Assembly: GCA_002898575.1 (NCBI GenBank)
Contig: BEHT01000005.1
Coordinates: forward strand, 35,815-99,814
DNA from: a bacterium HR17
Lineage (GTDB): Bacteria > Armatimonadota > Fervidibacteria > Fervidibacterales > Fervidibacteraceae
DNA length: 64,000 bases
Reading direction: 5' to 3'
Position 1 is the first letter of the stretch, and each line of letters begins with the position of its first letter. The translations under genes and the position numbers were made by a program. Below, piece by piece: positions 35,873-45,341 of this stretch. The notes under the pieces were generated by a model, which did no database searches, was not told the origin of the DNA, and saw only the letters and a program-made list of their open reading frames with translations.

Positions 35873-36361
35873 TCAGAACCGAAAGTTTACCGTCAGCACA
35901 AACCCGTTGGCTTCTTTGAACCCGGCGGTCTGATAGCGCAACTGCAACTCGGTGCGCGGTGCCAAGTTGTAGACGACCCCGACCGTTCCGCCCAAGCGCA
36001 AGCGGGTTTTGCCCCCGCCGGGAGCATCCACATCAGCGTAAACGAGCCCCAACCCCGCTAACAAGTCCAGGCGCGGGGCATAGTTTTGACGGGCGTTGAC
36101 GAACAGCGACAACATGCGCACTTTGTTGTTGGTGTCGGAGCCTTCGGTGTAATCTAGGCTCACGATGCCGATGGTCGGGAAATTGCGCTCCACGCCGAAA
36201 TACACCCAAAAGTCTGTCGTGGCATCCCGCACAGAACTGGAAGTCGGATACCACACCCCCAACCGAAACGCCCAACCGGGGGGCTGGGGTGCCTCTTGAG
36301 CGGCAGCGGGCAGCGCTGCCGCGAACGCCAACGCCGCGACGCTCAGCATCCGTCGCCACAT
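35873..36361 (-). CDS. Outer-membrane beta-barrel-like protein (paralogue 2)
   Basis: A 162-residue exported protein. Signal peptide MWRRMLSVAALAFAAALPAAAQ, then LGVWYPTSSSVRD, beta strands such as KVRMLSLFVNARQNYAPR, and a final VLTVNFRF ending in Phe. It shares the opening motif and overall strand pattern with the following gene (35216-35746). AAGGAGGGG lies about 8 bases before ATG 36361. It is 20 bases after gltX, so a gltX-barrel-barrel run is possible. Confidence 0.75.
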   Translation of the reverse strand: MWRRMLSVAALAFAAALPAAAQEAPQPPGWAFRLGVWYPTSSSVRDATTDFWVYFGVERNFPTIGIVSLDYTEGSDTNNKVRMLSLFVNARQNYAPRLDLLAGLGLVYADVDAPGGGKTRLRLGGTVGVVYNLAPRTELQLRYQTAGFKEANGFVLTVNFRF

Positions 36362-36381
36362 CGTTCAACCCCTCCTTGGGT

Positions 36382-37839
36382 TCATTGTGCGGTGCCCGTT
36401 GCACCGCTGTGCAACCACGCGACGGCTCTACGCAACCGTCCCACGCACCGTTCCTTGCCCAACACCGCCATCAAGTGGAACAGGCTCGGTCCTTCCATCC
36501 GTCCCGTCAACGCGGCGCGGGTCGGGTGAATGATGTCCGCCGCTTTCATCCCCCGTTCCGCTGCCAACTGGCGGACCGTCGCTTCCACTTGCTCCACGGT
36601 GAATGTGGTCAAGGCGTCCAGCCGGTTAGACAACTCCAGCAGCAGATCGGCGACGCCTTCGCGGCACAAGCGGGACTTCGCCTTTTCGTCGTAACTTTCC
36701 GGTTCGCGGTAGAAAAACTCCGCCAACTCTACGGCTTCCTGCAGCGTGCGCATTCGCTCTTGGACCAATGGCGTCACTTGCAGCAAGTAACGCTGCTCCT
36801 CGTCCGTCGGTGGGTCATGCAACCAGCCCTGCTCAGCAAAATAAGGCACCAAAAGGCGTGCCAACACTTCAACGGGCGTTCGCCGAATGTAGACGCCGTT
36901 CATCCACAGCAACTTCTCCAAGTCAAAAATCGCGCCCGACGGCTTGACATCGGCAAGGTCAAACTCGGCGATGAGTTGCTCGCGCGTCTTGATTTCCTGT
37001 TGGTCGCGCGGATACCAGCCCAACAACGCCAAAAAGTTGACCATCGCTTCGGGCAAGATACCCATGCGCCGATACTCGTTGAGCGAGACAGCGCCGTGAC
37101 GCTTGCTCAATTTGCTGCGGTCGGGTCCCAGCAGCAAAGGCAGGTGGGCGAACTGGGGCGGTGCGTAGCCCAGCGCCGCATAAAGGTGCAACTGGCGGGG
37201 CGTATTGGAAATATGGTCTTCGCCCCGAATGACATGGGTGATGCCCATCGCTGCGTCATCCACGACGCAGGCAAAGTTGTAGGTCGGAAAACCATCGCTC
37301 TTGACGATCACGAAGTCGTCCAACTCGCGGTTGGCGAAGCGGATTTCGCCCCGCACGATGTCGCGAAACGCTATTTCTCCTTCCAACGGCATCGCAAACC
37401 GCAGCACATATGGGCGCCCTTCGCGCATCCATCGCTCACGCTCTTGGGGGCTAAGGCGGCGGCACCGGCGGTCGTATTTGGGCGCTACGCCTTTTGCCAA
37501 GAGCGCTTGGCGGCGCTGCTCCAACTCCTCAGGGGTGCAAAAGCACGGGTAGGCTTTGCCCATTTCCAACAACCGTTGGGCTTCCCGCTGATACAAAGCG
37601 AGCCGCTGCGACTGGTAAACGATATCGCCGTCCCAATGCAAGTCGAGCCATCGCAAGCCGTCCAAGATGTCCTGTTCAAATACGGGCTTGCTGCGCTCGC
37701 GGTCGGTGTCCTCGATGCGCAGGAAAAATTTGCCGCCGCGCTGGCGGGCAAACAACCAGTTAAACAGCGCCGTGCGGGCTGTCCCGACATGCAGGTAACC
37801 CGTCGGCGACGGGGCGATGCGGACACGCACTTCGTTCAC
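36382..37839 (-). CDS. gltX: Glutamyl-tRNA synthetase
   Basis: A 485-residue class I aminoacyl-tRNA synthetase charging tRNA-Glu. The HIGH-like motif is in IAPSPTGYLHVGTARTALFN, with IEDTDRERS after it, and the KMSKS-like motif is KLSKRHGAVS. A Cys pair and nearby residues (YPCFCTPEEL, YDRRCRRL) suggest the zinc-binding insertion. The C-terminal anticodon-binding helical domain follows from about 330. Start choice mirrors the sigma gene: GGAGGTGA is 8 bases before GTG 37839, whereas a GTG at 37851 lies inside that site. It is 28 bases after the double SorC gene. Confidence 0.95.
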   Translation of the reverse strand: MNEVRVRIAPSPTGYLHVGTARTALFNWLFARQRGGKFFLRIEDTDRERSKPVFEQDILDGLRWLDLHWDGDIVYQSQRLALYQREAQRLLEMGKAYPCFCTPEELEQRRQALLAKGVAPKYDRRCRRLSPQERERWMREGRPYVLRFAMPLEGEIAFRDIVRGEIRFANRELDDFVIVKSDGFPTYNFACVVDDAAMGITHVIRGEDHISNTPRQLHLYAALGYAPPQFAHLPLLLGPDRSKLSKRHGAVSLNEYRRMGILPEAMVNFLALLGWYPRDQQEIKTREQLIAEFDLADVKPSGAIFDLEKLLWMNGVYIRRTPVEVLARLLVPYFAEQGWLHDPPTDEEQRYLLQVTPLVQERMRTLQEAVELAEFFYREPESYDEKAKSRLCREGVADLLLELSNRLDALTTFTVEQVEATVRQLAAERGMKAADIIHPTRAALTGRMEGPSLFHLMAVLGKERCVGRLRRAVAWLHSGATGTAQ

Positions 37840-37867
37840 GCTCGGCGTCACCTCCGTGCGTAAAGCA

Positions 37868-39940
37868 TTATGGCGGCGTCGGCTGCAACAGCGTTTCGGC
37901 GAGCGGGCGCGGTACGACCAACCCGTTGACCAATTGACACATACACGCCACTCGCAACGCGCGAGCGTGGTGCGTTACCGCATCGCACCGCGCGTTCAGC
38001 GCGATCACGGGCTTAGATTGAGCGGTTAACGCGCGCAGCGCTGTCAACGGCGCTGAGCAGGCAACGCCGTCAGGCAAGAGCGCTTCGCCGCGCGCGTCAA
38101 ATTGCTGGTTGAGCAGGTAGCCGACCGCTGCTGCAGGGTCCCCGCACGCAAGCCCTGCTGCCCGCAAAAATTTGAGGTCGTCGGGATACGGCGCCCGCAA
38201 GGTGAAAAACATCGCGTCCAACCCCTCAAAATTACGATGCGGGTCAAAGCGATAGCAGCGCACTTTCGAACGCACGGCACTGGTGCCACAGCGCAAGGCG
38301 ATGGAACTGACAATCGTTTGCGCGCCGACCCCCTGCGATAGGGTCAGGATGGGGCTTTCAGACAACGCCCAAAACTCCAAATGCTTCAACCTTTCAAACC
38401 GTTGCAGCGTCTCGGGCAGCGCCAAACACTCCACCATCGCCCGCACTTCGTACCCTGATCCCAGACCGACGCAGAAGCGGTCGCGGTCGCGCACCAGCTC
38501 GCAAAACAGTTGCGCTGCCGCTAACCCCACTTGAACGAGTTGCTCGGCGGTGTCGGCGTAAAAGGGCACGACCCGTGCGTCCAGCAAGTCGTAGCGTTGG
38601 ATCAAGGCAAGTTCCAGTGCGTATTCGGGTGACGGTGCCCGCACAGTAAAGGACACCAACGGCGGTTCATCGCCGGTGCCTTCCGCAGCTTCTTTGAGCC
38701 AGCGTTGGACTTTTTTGCGCGGCGCTTTCAACACTGCAGCGATGTCGGCGTTGGTTTTGCGCGTCGGGGTAGCGTATTTCAGGTGTGCGGCGAAAAAGCG
38801 ATGCTTTCGCTCCCACCACACGGCTCGGCGCGGCACATCGGCGAACTGGCGCGGGTTCTCCGCGCGACGCAAAAGTTCTGCGGCGCAGTCCTCGTCTGTG
38901 ACGAGGCAGTTGAACAGAGCCCCGCCAGCGCGCCGGCTGCGGTAAGCTGCCAGCACAGCGATGGCTTTTTCCTTGCCGCCCGCCAACGCCACGACGGGGC
39001 GCCCCAAACGCACCATCTCACGGAGCACGCTCAATCGGGCTGTTTCAAAGCCGAGAGGCGCCACGATAGGGCGTGCCGGCGGCGCCCCGTCAGGGGAGAA
39101 GAAATGGAAAAGCACCTCTGCAACCGCTCCCGCTTTCTGAGCCGCTGAGAAGTCAAACACCAGTTCGTCGGCGTATTCGCGCCATGAGTTGTCGGCGAGT
39201 GCCCCGATACCGATGAACGCCCAATCCAGTTCCTGCCCTTTCGTTACACGGGGGTTGAGTACTCCCTCAAAGTCCTTCTCTTCGGCGCCGTCAAATTGAC
39301 GCCATCGGCAATCCACGATGAGTTCACTGATGGCTTTTTCAGCGTCAGCGACGAAAACTAACGGACCGCGAAACCGCGTGAGGGCATAAAAGTGCAAACG
39401 GCGCGCCGTCGTAAATTGGGGCAAGGCTTTGGCGAACGCCACGATCGCCCGACCGCCCCCTAAGCCGATGCGATGTCCGTCAGCAAAATGCGGGGCAAAC
39501 ACTTGCGCCGCCACCGTCCCCAAATAGGTGTTTGTTGCCTCGGGGTCTAACGCCGCAAGGCTCGGAACAACGATGACTTGTCGCAAGTCGGGGTAAGCTG
39601 ACCGCACCGCGTCTCCTAAATCCGAGTCAACAGGCGGCGTGATCGTCGTCGCTACCAAGGCGTTGCATCGGGGGTCTCGTAACGCCCGCCGCACAAAATA
39701 GCGCAGTCGGTAAAGGGAGCGGTGCCGATAGATAAAAAACCGCCGTAACCCTTCCAACAACGAACGCGGCACCGCATGGGTGTGCGGCGGCAGCGCGTGT
39801 AACTTGACCCACAGCACGCGGAAAAGGTCCCGCAGGGTGATGGGTTCCGCCGAAAGTTGTAACGCCCGAACGGGAAGGCGATGCATGTCAAGTAACGACG
39901 CTGACGGGCGCTGATGGGTGGGTGTTATCGGGAGCGACAC
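37868..39940 (-). CDS. Tandem double SorC-type sugar-binding regulator
   Basis: A 690-residue protein, about twice the usual SorC/DeoR-effector length. Domain 1 (about 75-360) carries the SorC-family phosphosugar-binding pattern ([78 protein letters not shown]). Residues about 393-421 form a helix-turn-helix ([20 protein letters not shown]). Domain 2 (about 435-680) repeats the pattern ([50 protein letters not shown]). Residues 1-74 contain basic helices but no clear second HTH. GTG 39940 has GGGAGGTGA upstream. It could be a two-effector transcription regulator; the target is unknown. Confidence 0.78.
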   Translation of the reverse strand: MSLPITPTHQRPSASLLDMHRLPVRALQLSAEPITLRDLFRVLWVKLHALPPHTHAVPRSLLEGLRRFFIYRHRSLYRLRYFVRRALRDPRCNALVATTITPPVDSDLGDAVRSAYPDLRQVIVVPSLAALDPEATNTYLGTVAAQVFAPHFADGHRIGLGGGRAIVAFAKALPQFTTARRLHFYALTRFRGPLVFVADAEKAISELIVDCRWRQFDGAEEKDFEGVLNPRVTKGQELDWAFIGIGALADNSWREYADELVFDFSAAQKAGAVAEVLFHFFSPDGAPPARPIVAPLGFETARLSVLREMVRLGRPVVALAGGKEKAIAVLAAYRSRRAGGALFNCLVTDEDCAAELLRRAENPRQFADVPRRAVWWERKHRFFAAHLKYATPTRKTNADIAAVLKAPRKKVQRWLKEAAEGTGDEPPLVSFTVRAPSPEYALELALIQRYDLLDARVVPFYADTAEQLVQVGLAAAQLFCELVRDRDRFCVGLGSGYEVRAMVECLALPETLQRFERLKHLEFWALSESPILTLSQGVGAQTIVSSIALRCGTSAVRSKVRCYRFDPHRNFEGLDAMFFTLRAPYPDDLKFLRAAGLACGDPAAAVGYLLNQQFDARGEALLPDGVACSAPLTALRALTAQSKPVIALNARCDAVTHHARALRVACMCQLVNGLVVPRPLAETLLQPTPP

Positions 39941-40115
39941 GCAAAATCACCTCCCGCTAAAGCGGCGCCATCAACCGCGCAGGTTGCACAAGGAACAAAA
40001 AGACAAACCCTTGCCTTTGTGTCCCCAAAAATCCTGCTTGCCCTTCCCCTTGGGTCCTCAGCCGGTCATAAAACTTATGCGGCTTCGCACAAACCGTGTC
40101 AAGGAGGGATATGGG

Positions 40116-40985
40116 ATGGCAGCACCGATGCGATGCGCTGTCCGATGGCACCGTGTTCATCGCGCGTTCACCCTCATTGAACTGCTGGTGGTGATCGCGA
40201 TCATCGCGATCCTGGCAGCAATTCTGTTCCCAGTGTTCAGTCAAGCCCGAGAGAAGGCGCGCGGAACTCAATGCCTTTCAAATGTCCGTCAAATTGGCTT
40301 GGGCACTGCGCAGTATATTCAGGACTACGACGAAACTTTCCCTCCGAGCCAGTATGGTGGCGGTAGTTCAGGGGTGACTCAACTTTCGTGGATGGGTATG
40401 ATTTACCCCTACATCAGGGCTGGCGCGCAATACACAAGCCAAACATTCGTCACTGCTGGTGCTGGAATTTTCCATTGCCCCTCGCATCCTGGCGGTTATC
40501 CACCCTCTGGGAACGACACCCACTACATCGTCCATCGCTATTTGTTCGTTGATAACTGGGGGCAAGGTCCGAACCCCAGAAGATCGCCTGGATTGCCTCT
40601 CGTAGACAAACCTGCGGACAAAATCATCTTGGTTGAGACTGGGAGAAACAACAGCACATGGGGCGCTTGGGTTTACTTTTGTCCTCATCAATCGCGCTGG
40701 ACTGGTTCCGTGCTTCCAATTCAAAACGATGTCCCTGCAAGAGACGGTTGCGAACTTGCCGTTGACCCTGCTCTGGAGCGTGACTGCGATTATCAAACAA
40801 TTGATGACAGCGCCCCCTCTTGGGGACGGTGCGCAATGATGCCTCGTTTCCGACACAACCGTGTTTGCAATGTCGCTTTCGCAGACGGACACGCAAAAGG
40901 CATGGCTCGTGGGACGATTTTCTGGTATCGCAACATCTGGGTGCCAGTCGGAGGCGTCACAGGCTACTGCACGAACCCGTATTGA
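40116..40985 (+). CDS. DUF1559-type prepilin-like protein
   Basis: A 289-residue pseudopilin-like protein. Its N-terminal type IV prepilin signal reads [20 protein letters not shown], with cleavage expected before Phe and conserved Glu5. The remaining domain belongs to the DUF1559/SBP_bac_10 family that is expanded in Planctomycetota and Armatimonadota, ending in the H-x-DG-type motif ([19 protein letters not shown]). Four or more Cys occur in the soluble part. ATG 40116 has AAGGAGGG 7 bases upstream; an upstream in-frame extension lacks support. It is followed 80 bases later by a small membrane protein gene, a common pairing for this family. Confidence 0.88.
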   Translation: MAAPMRCAVRWHRVHRAFTLIELLVVIAIIAILAAILFPVFSQAREKARGTQCLSNVRQIGLGTAQYIQDYDETFPPSQYGGGSSGVTQLSWMGMIYPYIRAGAQYTSQTFVTAGAGIFHCPSHPGGYPPSGNDTHYIVHRYLFVDNWGQGPNPRRSPGLPLVDKPADKIILVETGRNNSTWGAWVYFCPHQSRWTGSVLPIQNDVPARDGCELAVDPALERDCDYQTIDDSAPSWGRCAMMPRFRHNRVCNVAFADGHAKGMARGTIFWYRNIWVPVGGVTGYCTNPY

Positions 40986-41065
40986 TGACATAGCAAGGGA
41001 GGCGTTCCTCTACACTGTGGAATGCCTCCCCAAATGTCCAAAAAGGGCAAGGAGGGGATTTGAAG

Positions 41066-41329
41066 ATGGAAGGGCGAAAAGCGTGGATGGTCATCATCAG
41101 CGTAGCGCTTATCGTGATTGCCATGTTGCTCATTTTCTCCCATGTGAGAAAGTCAAGGGAGGGAATTATCAAGGAAGCGTCGGTTGAGACGGTGCAGCGA
41201 GAAATTGAGCGAATCCAAAAAGACCCTAACATCCCTGCCGATGTCAAAGCGAATCTCATCCGACAACTTCAGGCTGAATTGGCAAGAGCCCAAACTAAGC
41301 AGACGCAAACTCAACCTCATGCCCCTTAA
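41066..41329 (+). CDS. Small membrane protein next to the pilin-like gene
   Basis: An 87-residue protein with one N-terminal membrane helix (AWMVIISVALIVIAMLLIF) and a basic-acidic helical tail (VETVQREIERIQKDPNIPAD, VKANLIRQLQAELARAQ). The layout resembles small accessory proteins often found beside DUF1559 pilin-like genes; function is unknown. ATG 41066 has GGAGGGG 9 bases upstream; a TTG at 41060 is less likely. A stem-loop follows. Confidence 0.7.
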   Translation: MEGRKAWMVIISVALIVIAMLLIFSHVRKSREGIIKEASVETVQREIERIQKDPNIPADVKANLIRQLQAELARAQTKQTQTQPHAP

Positions 41330-41377
41330 CAATGGCAAAACTCTTTCACACGCCGCACCGTTCGCTGTAAAAACCGT

Positions 41378-41404
41378 AAGGGGCGACTTGTATAGTCGCC
41401 CCTT
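41378..41404 (+). terminator. Terminator-like stem-loop after the pilin pair
   Basis: AAGGGGCGACT (41378-41388) and AGTCGCCCCTT (41394-41404) form an 11-bp perfect stem with loop TGTAT, about 50 bases after the stop codon. The T-run is short, so termination is likely but not strong. Confidence 0.55.
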
Positions 41405-41437
41405 TGAGGACATGGGGATTAATTTTTTAGGCAGCTC

Positions 41438-41499
41438 TCGGAGGGCGGCTCTCTGAGCCGCCGAAGAAAGAGCGGCGCATCAGGAGATGCGCCCTCCGA
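41438..41499 (-). repeat. Family A repeat
   Basis: One full unit: outer arms TCGGAGG/CCTCCGA, hairpin GCGGCTC/GAGCCGC with a shortened loop, linker CGAAGAAAGAGCG, and hairpin GCGCATC-AGGA-GATGCGC. It sits between convergent transcription units. Confidence 0.85.
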
Positions 41500-41539
41500 A
41501 AGGCGCCGAAAAAAATTTCACCGTGATCGGGGCGGCAAC

Positions 41540-42700
41540 TTAACGAGATAATTGAGCAAGTTCACAGAGGGTTTGAACTCGGTAGAAAGGATCTGAGATT
41601 TTGCGAACAATTGTCAACGCCCTTTCAAAATCCGACTGTGCCAGGGCAATTGCGATATCCGCCAGCGCCGATGAGCGCTCTTCAGTGTCTTCAATTTGTT
41701 GGGCAACCTTAAGGGCTTCATCAACTGAACGAGTTGCAACGGCAGCGGCGATGTCACCTAAAGTCCAGTCGCGCCAGTCAGGGTCACGCACTTGTTGAAC
41801 CCAACTTAACGCTCGCTCGGTGTCCAGCCGTGCCATCACCGTCGCTACGGCGCGCCACGCCGACGCTTGCCGGTCGGGGTCTTTCACTTTGCGGGCGATG
41901 TCGGCGGCTTCGGTCAACAACGCCTTTGCCCGTTCCACTGCACCGCGGGCGAGTAACACTTGAGCGACTACGCTGTAAGCGACGGCTTTTCGGTCGGGGA
42001 AGGGTTGAGCGTTAGCGAGTGTCAACGCTTGCTCCGTGTCAAGGGCGCTCACCGTTTCAATCAAGTCGTCCAAAACCATCGTCTTTTCATCAGGGTCTTG
42101 CACGCGCCCTGCCAGTTCCATTGCCTGTTGTGCGACCGCCTTTGCCCGCGACGCATCACAGGACGAGAGCGTTCGGGCGATAGCGGCGAGCGCCATCGCA
42201 CGCTGCGCGATGCCGCCGATTTGTTCGGCAAGTTTCAGGGCTTTATCCGGGTCCACCAGCGCCCACGCTTCAGCGACGGCAGCTAACGCCTCTTGACGAC
42301 TGTCGGCATCAGCGATGGAGCGTGCGATGCGCTCAGCATCGGTCAGAAATTGCGTGGCGGTAGCCTTCAAGCGGTGTGCGATGCGTTCGGCAACATCGGT
42401 GAGCGCCAGCACGCGGGTCGTTTCGCTAGGCAAGCCCATCGCCAATCGGTGGGCTTGTTCCACATCTACGGTGGCAAAGGCACTGATAACAGTGAGGAGC
42501 ACAGACAGCTGCCATGCCGGGTCGTCAATTTGACGGGCAAACCGCAGCGCATCGTCCAGCAAATCCACGGCGTGTTGGCGGTTTATTTTCGCCATCGCTT
42601 GAGCGACTTGACTCAACGCCAACGCTTTCCAAGCAGGGTCGGAGATTTGCTGAACGGCATTAATGGCTTCAGACAACAAACTCTCTGCCGTGTGTCGCAC
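41540..42700 (-). CDS. Helical-repeat (alpha-solenoid) protein
   Basis: A 386-residue cytosolic protein built from degenerate repeats of about 35 residues. Examples are ISDPAWKALALSQVAQAMAK, IDDPAWQLSVLLTVISAF, QDPDEKTMVLDDLIETVSA, VKDPDRQASAWRAVATVMAR and VRDPDWRDWTLGDIAAAVAT. The repeat core is DP-x3-R/K-x5-L-x2-V, with helices that suggest a HEAT/TPR-like scaffold for protein binding. GTG 42700 is chosen for GAAGGAGG 10 bases upstream; an open frame reaches 42778, overlapping queD. It is the last gene of the folE2-queD run. No catalytic motif is seen. Confidence 0.72.
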   Translation of the reverse strand: MRHTAESLLSEAINAVQQISDPAWKALALSQVAQAMAKINRQHAVDLLDDALRFARQIDDPAWQLSVLLTVISAFATVDVEQAHRLAMGLPSETTRVLALTDVAERIAHRLKATATQFLTDAERIARSIADADSRQEALAAVAEAWALVDPDKALKLAEQIGGIAQRAMALAAIARTLSSCDASRAKAVAQQAMELAGRVQDPDEKTMVLDDLIETVSALDTEQALTLANAQPFPDRKAVAYSVVAQVLLARGAVERAKALLTEAADIARKVKDPDRQASAWRAVATVMARLDTERALSWVQQVRDPDWRDWTLGDIAAAVATRSVDEALKVAQQIEDTEERSSALADIAIALAQSDFERALTIVRKISDPFYRVQTLCELAQLSR

Positions 42701-42753
42701 AGCGGCGAGTCCTCCTTCAACCAAGGACGCGTCGGCGGTGGGAGCGGAGGGTG

Positions 42754-43104
42754 CTAATCGTCGCTGTATTCCGCCCACTTGCGGACGCCCTCAAACACCC
42801 GCACGGTCACTTTGAATCCGGGCAACACCCTTTTGAGTTCGCGGTGCAACGCTATGGCAATGTTCTCCACCGTCGGCACGGCGTCCATGACCTCGTTGAG
42901 CATCACATGGTCGTAGCGCGCCAACACATCCCAAACGCGCCGCTTGAACTCGCCGAACTCCAGCAGCATGTCGCTTTCCAACTCGCGCTCAATCGTGACA
43001 TCTACGCGGTAGGTGTGCCCGTGTGGGCGCCCACATTTGGGGTGTCCGGGGATGAAGTGTCCGGCGTCAATGAACTCGGTGCGTGACAACTTAACGCGTG
43101 ACAT
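42754..43104 (-). CDS. queD: 6-pyruvoyl tetrahydropterin / 6-carboxytetrahydropterin synthase
   Basis: A 116-residue T-fold enzyme of the PTPS/QueD family. The zinc-binding histidines and active Cys are in GHFIPGHPKCGRPHGHTYRV. YDHVMLNEV and PTVENIAIAL match the family's catalytic and substrate-binding region. It would convert dihydroneopterin triphosphate to 6-carboxytetrahydropterin (queuosine route) or to 6-pyruvoyl-tetrahydropterin. It follows folE2, which makes its substrate, by 36 bases. The usual queuosine partners queE and queC are not in this window. Confidence 0.92.
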   Translation of the reverse strand: MSRVKLSRTEFIDAGHFIPGHPKCGRPHGHTYRVDVTIERELESDMLLEFGEFKRRVWDVLARYDHVMLNEVMDAVPTVENIAIALHRELKRVLPGFKVTVRVFEGVRKWAEYSDD

Positions 43105-43140
43105 CGGTCATTTGCCCCCTTTCGGTGCACCGTGACACCC

Positions 43141-43941
43141 TTACAACACGCCTTCCCATTCGGCGAAGACATCGTAGGGATGGATGCTCTCAAACGAGTC
43201 GCATCGCACCCGTGCCCAAACGCCCAAGTAGCGCGCCTTCAGCGCCACGACGCAATCGCGCACGACATCTTCCACAAACTTGGGGTTGCGGTGCATCGCT
43301 TCCACGATGGCTTTTTCCTGCGGGCGCTTGAGGAGTAACCGTACAGGCGTGGAGAACGCGCTTTCGGCGATAGCGACTAACTCCTCGGCGGGAATGTGAT
43401 AGCCATTAGTCTGCAACTCAATGCGCAACCGCCCGCGTTGGTTGTGCGAGAGCCCGCCCGTCATCGCCATCGCACACGGGCACGCCAACGCTCCGTGCAC
43501 TTCCACGCCCAAGATGCGCTGCTGCGTCGCCGTATTGTAACTGGCGAACAATTTGTAGGGGTGTCCGTCCACATGCGCTTCGGCTTCTAAAGTCACAGTG
43601 CAATGGTGAGCGTAATCGTGGGCATCCAGCAACTCGTTCGCCAACCGCTCTGCCAACTCCTCAAAGAGGGCGGCTTCCATCGGCAGCGAGAACGCCTGCA
43701 CGATCTCTTCGGCGAAGCGGCTCATGTGCGCCCCGCGCTGCTCGGACGGCAAATTGACAGCGGCTTCAATCGTGACGAAGGTGCGCAGCACTTCGCCCTT
43801 GCGCCGCAGCGTTACAGGGTAGCGAAAGTGCGCCACACCCACGCGCGTCAGCGCAATCGCATGTTCGGGGCGCTCCGATTGGATATCGGGCAGCGCCTGC
43901 TTCTGCGCTTCCAGTTCGTCTGCCGGCACCTTGAAAGCCAT
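43141..43941 (-). CDS. folE2: GTP cyclohydrolase I, type IB (FolE2)
   Basis: A 266-residue GTP cyclohydrolase IB that makes 7,8-dihydroneopterin triphosphate. Family features are LPDIQSERPEHAIALTRVGV near the N-terminus, GAHMSRFAEEI, GALACPCAMAM (metal-binding Cys region) and HNQRGRLRIEL. Type IB enzymes can use metals other than zinc. AGGTGAT precedes ATG 43941. It lies 15 bases after the cytochrome gene and is followed by queD, so the pair probably supplies pterin or queuosine precursors. Confidence 0.95.
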   Translation of the reverse strand: MAFKVPADELEAQKQALPDIQSERPEHAIALTRVGVAHFRYPVTLRRKGEVLRTFVTIEAAVNLPSEQRGAHMSRFAEEIVQAFSLPMEAALFEELAERLANELLDAHDYAHHCTVTLEAEAHVDGHPYKLFASYNTATQQRILGVEVHGALACPCAMAMTGGLSHNQRGRLRIELQTNGYHIPAEELVAIAESAFSTPVRLLLKRPQEKAIVEAMHRNPKFVEDVVRDCVVALKARYLGVWARVRCDSFESIHPYDVFAEWEGVL

Positions 43942-43956
43942 CAGAGTATCACCTGC

Positions 43957-45288
43957 TCAATTATGCGGGTGAGACGCATCCAATGGCACCGCAACGGTCA
44001 GCCAGTGCCAGCCTGTCGTTGACCGCCGTTCGCCATCGTCGCCCGCGTTGCCGTCCCAAACGCTCACCGCAAACGGCACCCGTTGGCACCCTTGGGGCAA
44101 CTCGGTCTGCAGCACGACCGTCCATCGCCCGTTTTGCCATCGCCCTTCCGCCACCGCATCGGGCGCCGGTAACGGTCGGCGGTCGGTAATGCCTCGCGCC
44201 TGCCAAAGGCTCACACCTTTGCCCGCCGTCCACTGCACGACTCGCACGGGGGCTTGCTGGTCGCCCCAGAACAGAGACGGCACAACACCGGCAAAGGTTA
44301 CAGGCATTTGCACCGCAACGGCGTCGCGCCGAGCGCCTGTGTCGTCGCAAGTCGGATCGTCCCATTGTAACCGCAGCGCCGCTTTGTCGCCGTCCGTGAG
44401 CGCTTGCACGCGCACCGCATCGGGTTTGTTGTCCCGCCAAAGGCTTTGCAGCAGCAAAGTGGCAACAGGTGCATTGTCCCACGCCTCTTCGTCCACCGCC
44501 GACGGCAACGGGTTTGTCGCCGAGGCGGCGACATTGAGACCGCTGCGGGGCGGTGGCGGGTTGTTGGTGATGAGCGAGTGAACGAAATGCGCCAACGCCC
44601 ACGCTTCCCGTTCACTCATTGCCCCTGCGAAAGACGGCATCGGCGTCCCGTCCATACCTGTCATGAGCGTGCGGTAGATGTCGGCGGGTGTGAAGCCGTT
44701 TTTGTAGTGGCGGGCATCGCGCAAACTCAACAAACGCACGGGGCGCCCTTTGCTGTCGCGCAGCGTTTTCGCCAGCACTCCGTTGCCGTCGCCTTGTGTC
44801 CCGTGGCAGACAGCGCACTGAAACTTGGCGTAAACCTGCCGCCCCAGCGCCACAAGTTCGGGCGACGGCGCAACGGGCTTGATGGTGATCGGTGTGCCGC
44901 TGCCTTTCGTGCGGAACTGCGGGCACAGCGTTTTGACGAACGCCACTAACGCGTTCAACTCGTCATCGCTGAGCAACTCCTTGACACCAAACATTGCTGT
45001 CGCTGCGATGCCGTCGCCGATGACGCGCCGCAAATCGTCGTCCGTCGGCAAAGTGCCCGATGGCGTGGAACGCAGTTTGAACACCCCTTCGGTCAAATCG
45101 GGGACAGGTGGCGCAACGATTTTCGCCAACGGACCGTCGCCTTTACCCGTTGCGCCGTGGCAGACGGCGCAATGGCGCAAGTAAAGGGTGCGCCCTTTAG
45201 CGACGGTGTCCGTTTGCGACGGGGCTATGCGCCACACGACCGACAAAGCCGCTGCCATCGTAACTGCTGTCCATTGCAACCGGCGCAT
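43957..45288 (-). CDS. Exported di-heme cytochrome c with EB-DH-like C-terminal domain
   Basis: A 443-residue exported protein. The signal peptide (MRRLQWTAVTMAAALSVVWR) precedes two cytochrome c domains with heme motifs CAVCH at about 40-44 and 158-162. Axial-ligand Met regions are possible at TAMFGVKELLSD and GTPMPSFAGAMSE. Residues about 250-443 resemble the heme-binding gamma-subunit-type domain of ethylbenzene dehydrogenase/DMSO-reductase-family complexes (VDEEAWDNAPV, DAVAVQMPV, WDGNAGDDGERRSTTGWHWL). It likely transfers electrons in the periplasm; no catalytic subunit gene is adjacent. AAAGGAGG precedes ATG 45288. It lies 53 bases downstream of pyk. Confidence 0.87.
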   Translation of the reverse strand: MRRLQWTAVTMAAALSVVWRIAPSQTDTVAKGRTLYLRHCAVCHGATGKGDGPLAKIVAPPVPDLTEGVFKLRSTPSGTLPTDDDLRRVIGDGIAATAMFGVKELLSDDELNALVAFVKTLCPQFRTKGSGTPITIKPVAPSPELVALGRQVYAKFQCAVCHGTQGDGNGVLAKTLRDSKGRPVRLLSLRDARHYKNGFTPADIYRTLMTGMDGTPMPSFAGAMSEREAWALAHFVHSLITNNPPPPRSGLNVAASATNPLPSAVDEEAWDNAPVATLLLQSLWRDNKPDAVRVQALTDGDKAALRLQWDDPTCDDTGARRDAVAVQMPVTFAGVVPSLFWGDQQAPVRVVQWTAGKGVSLWQARGITDRRPLPAPDAVAEGRWQNGRWTVVLQTELPQGCQRVPFAVSVWDGNAGDDGERRSTTGWHWLTVAVPLDASHPHN

Positions 45289-45341
45289 CCGCTTGCCTCC
45301 TTTCTGCTAAACCCTTGCGGTCGTGAGCCCTATGGGCACCT

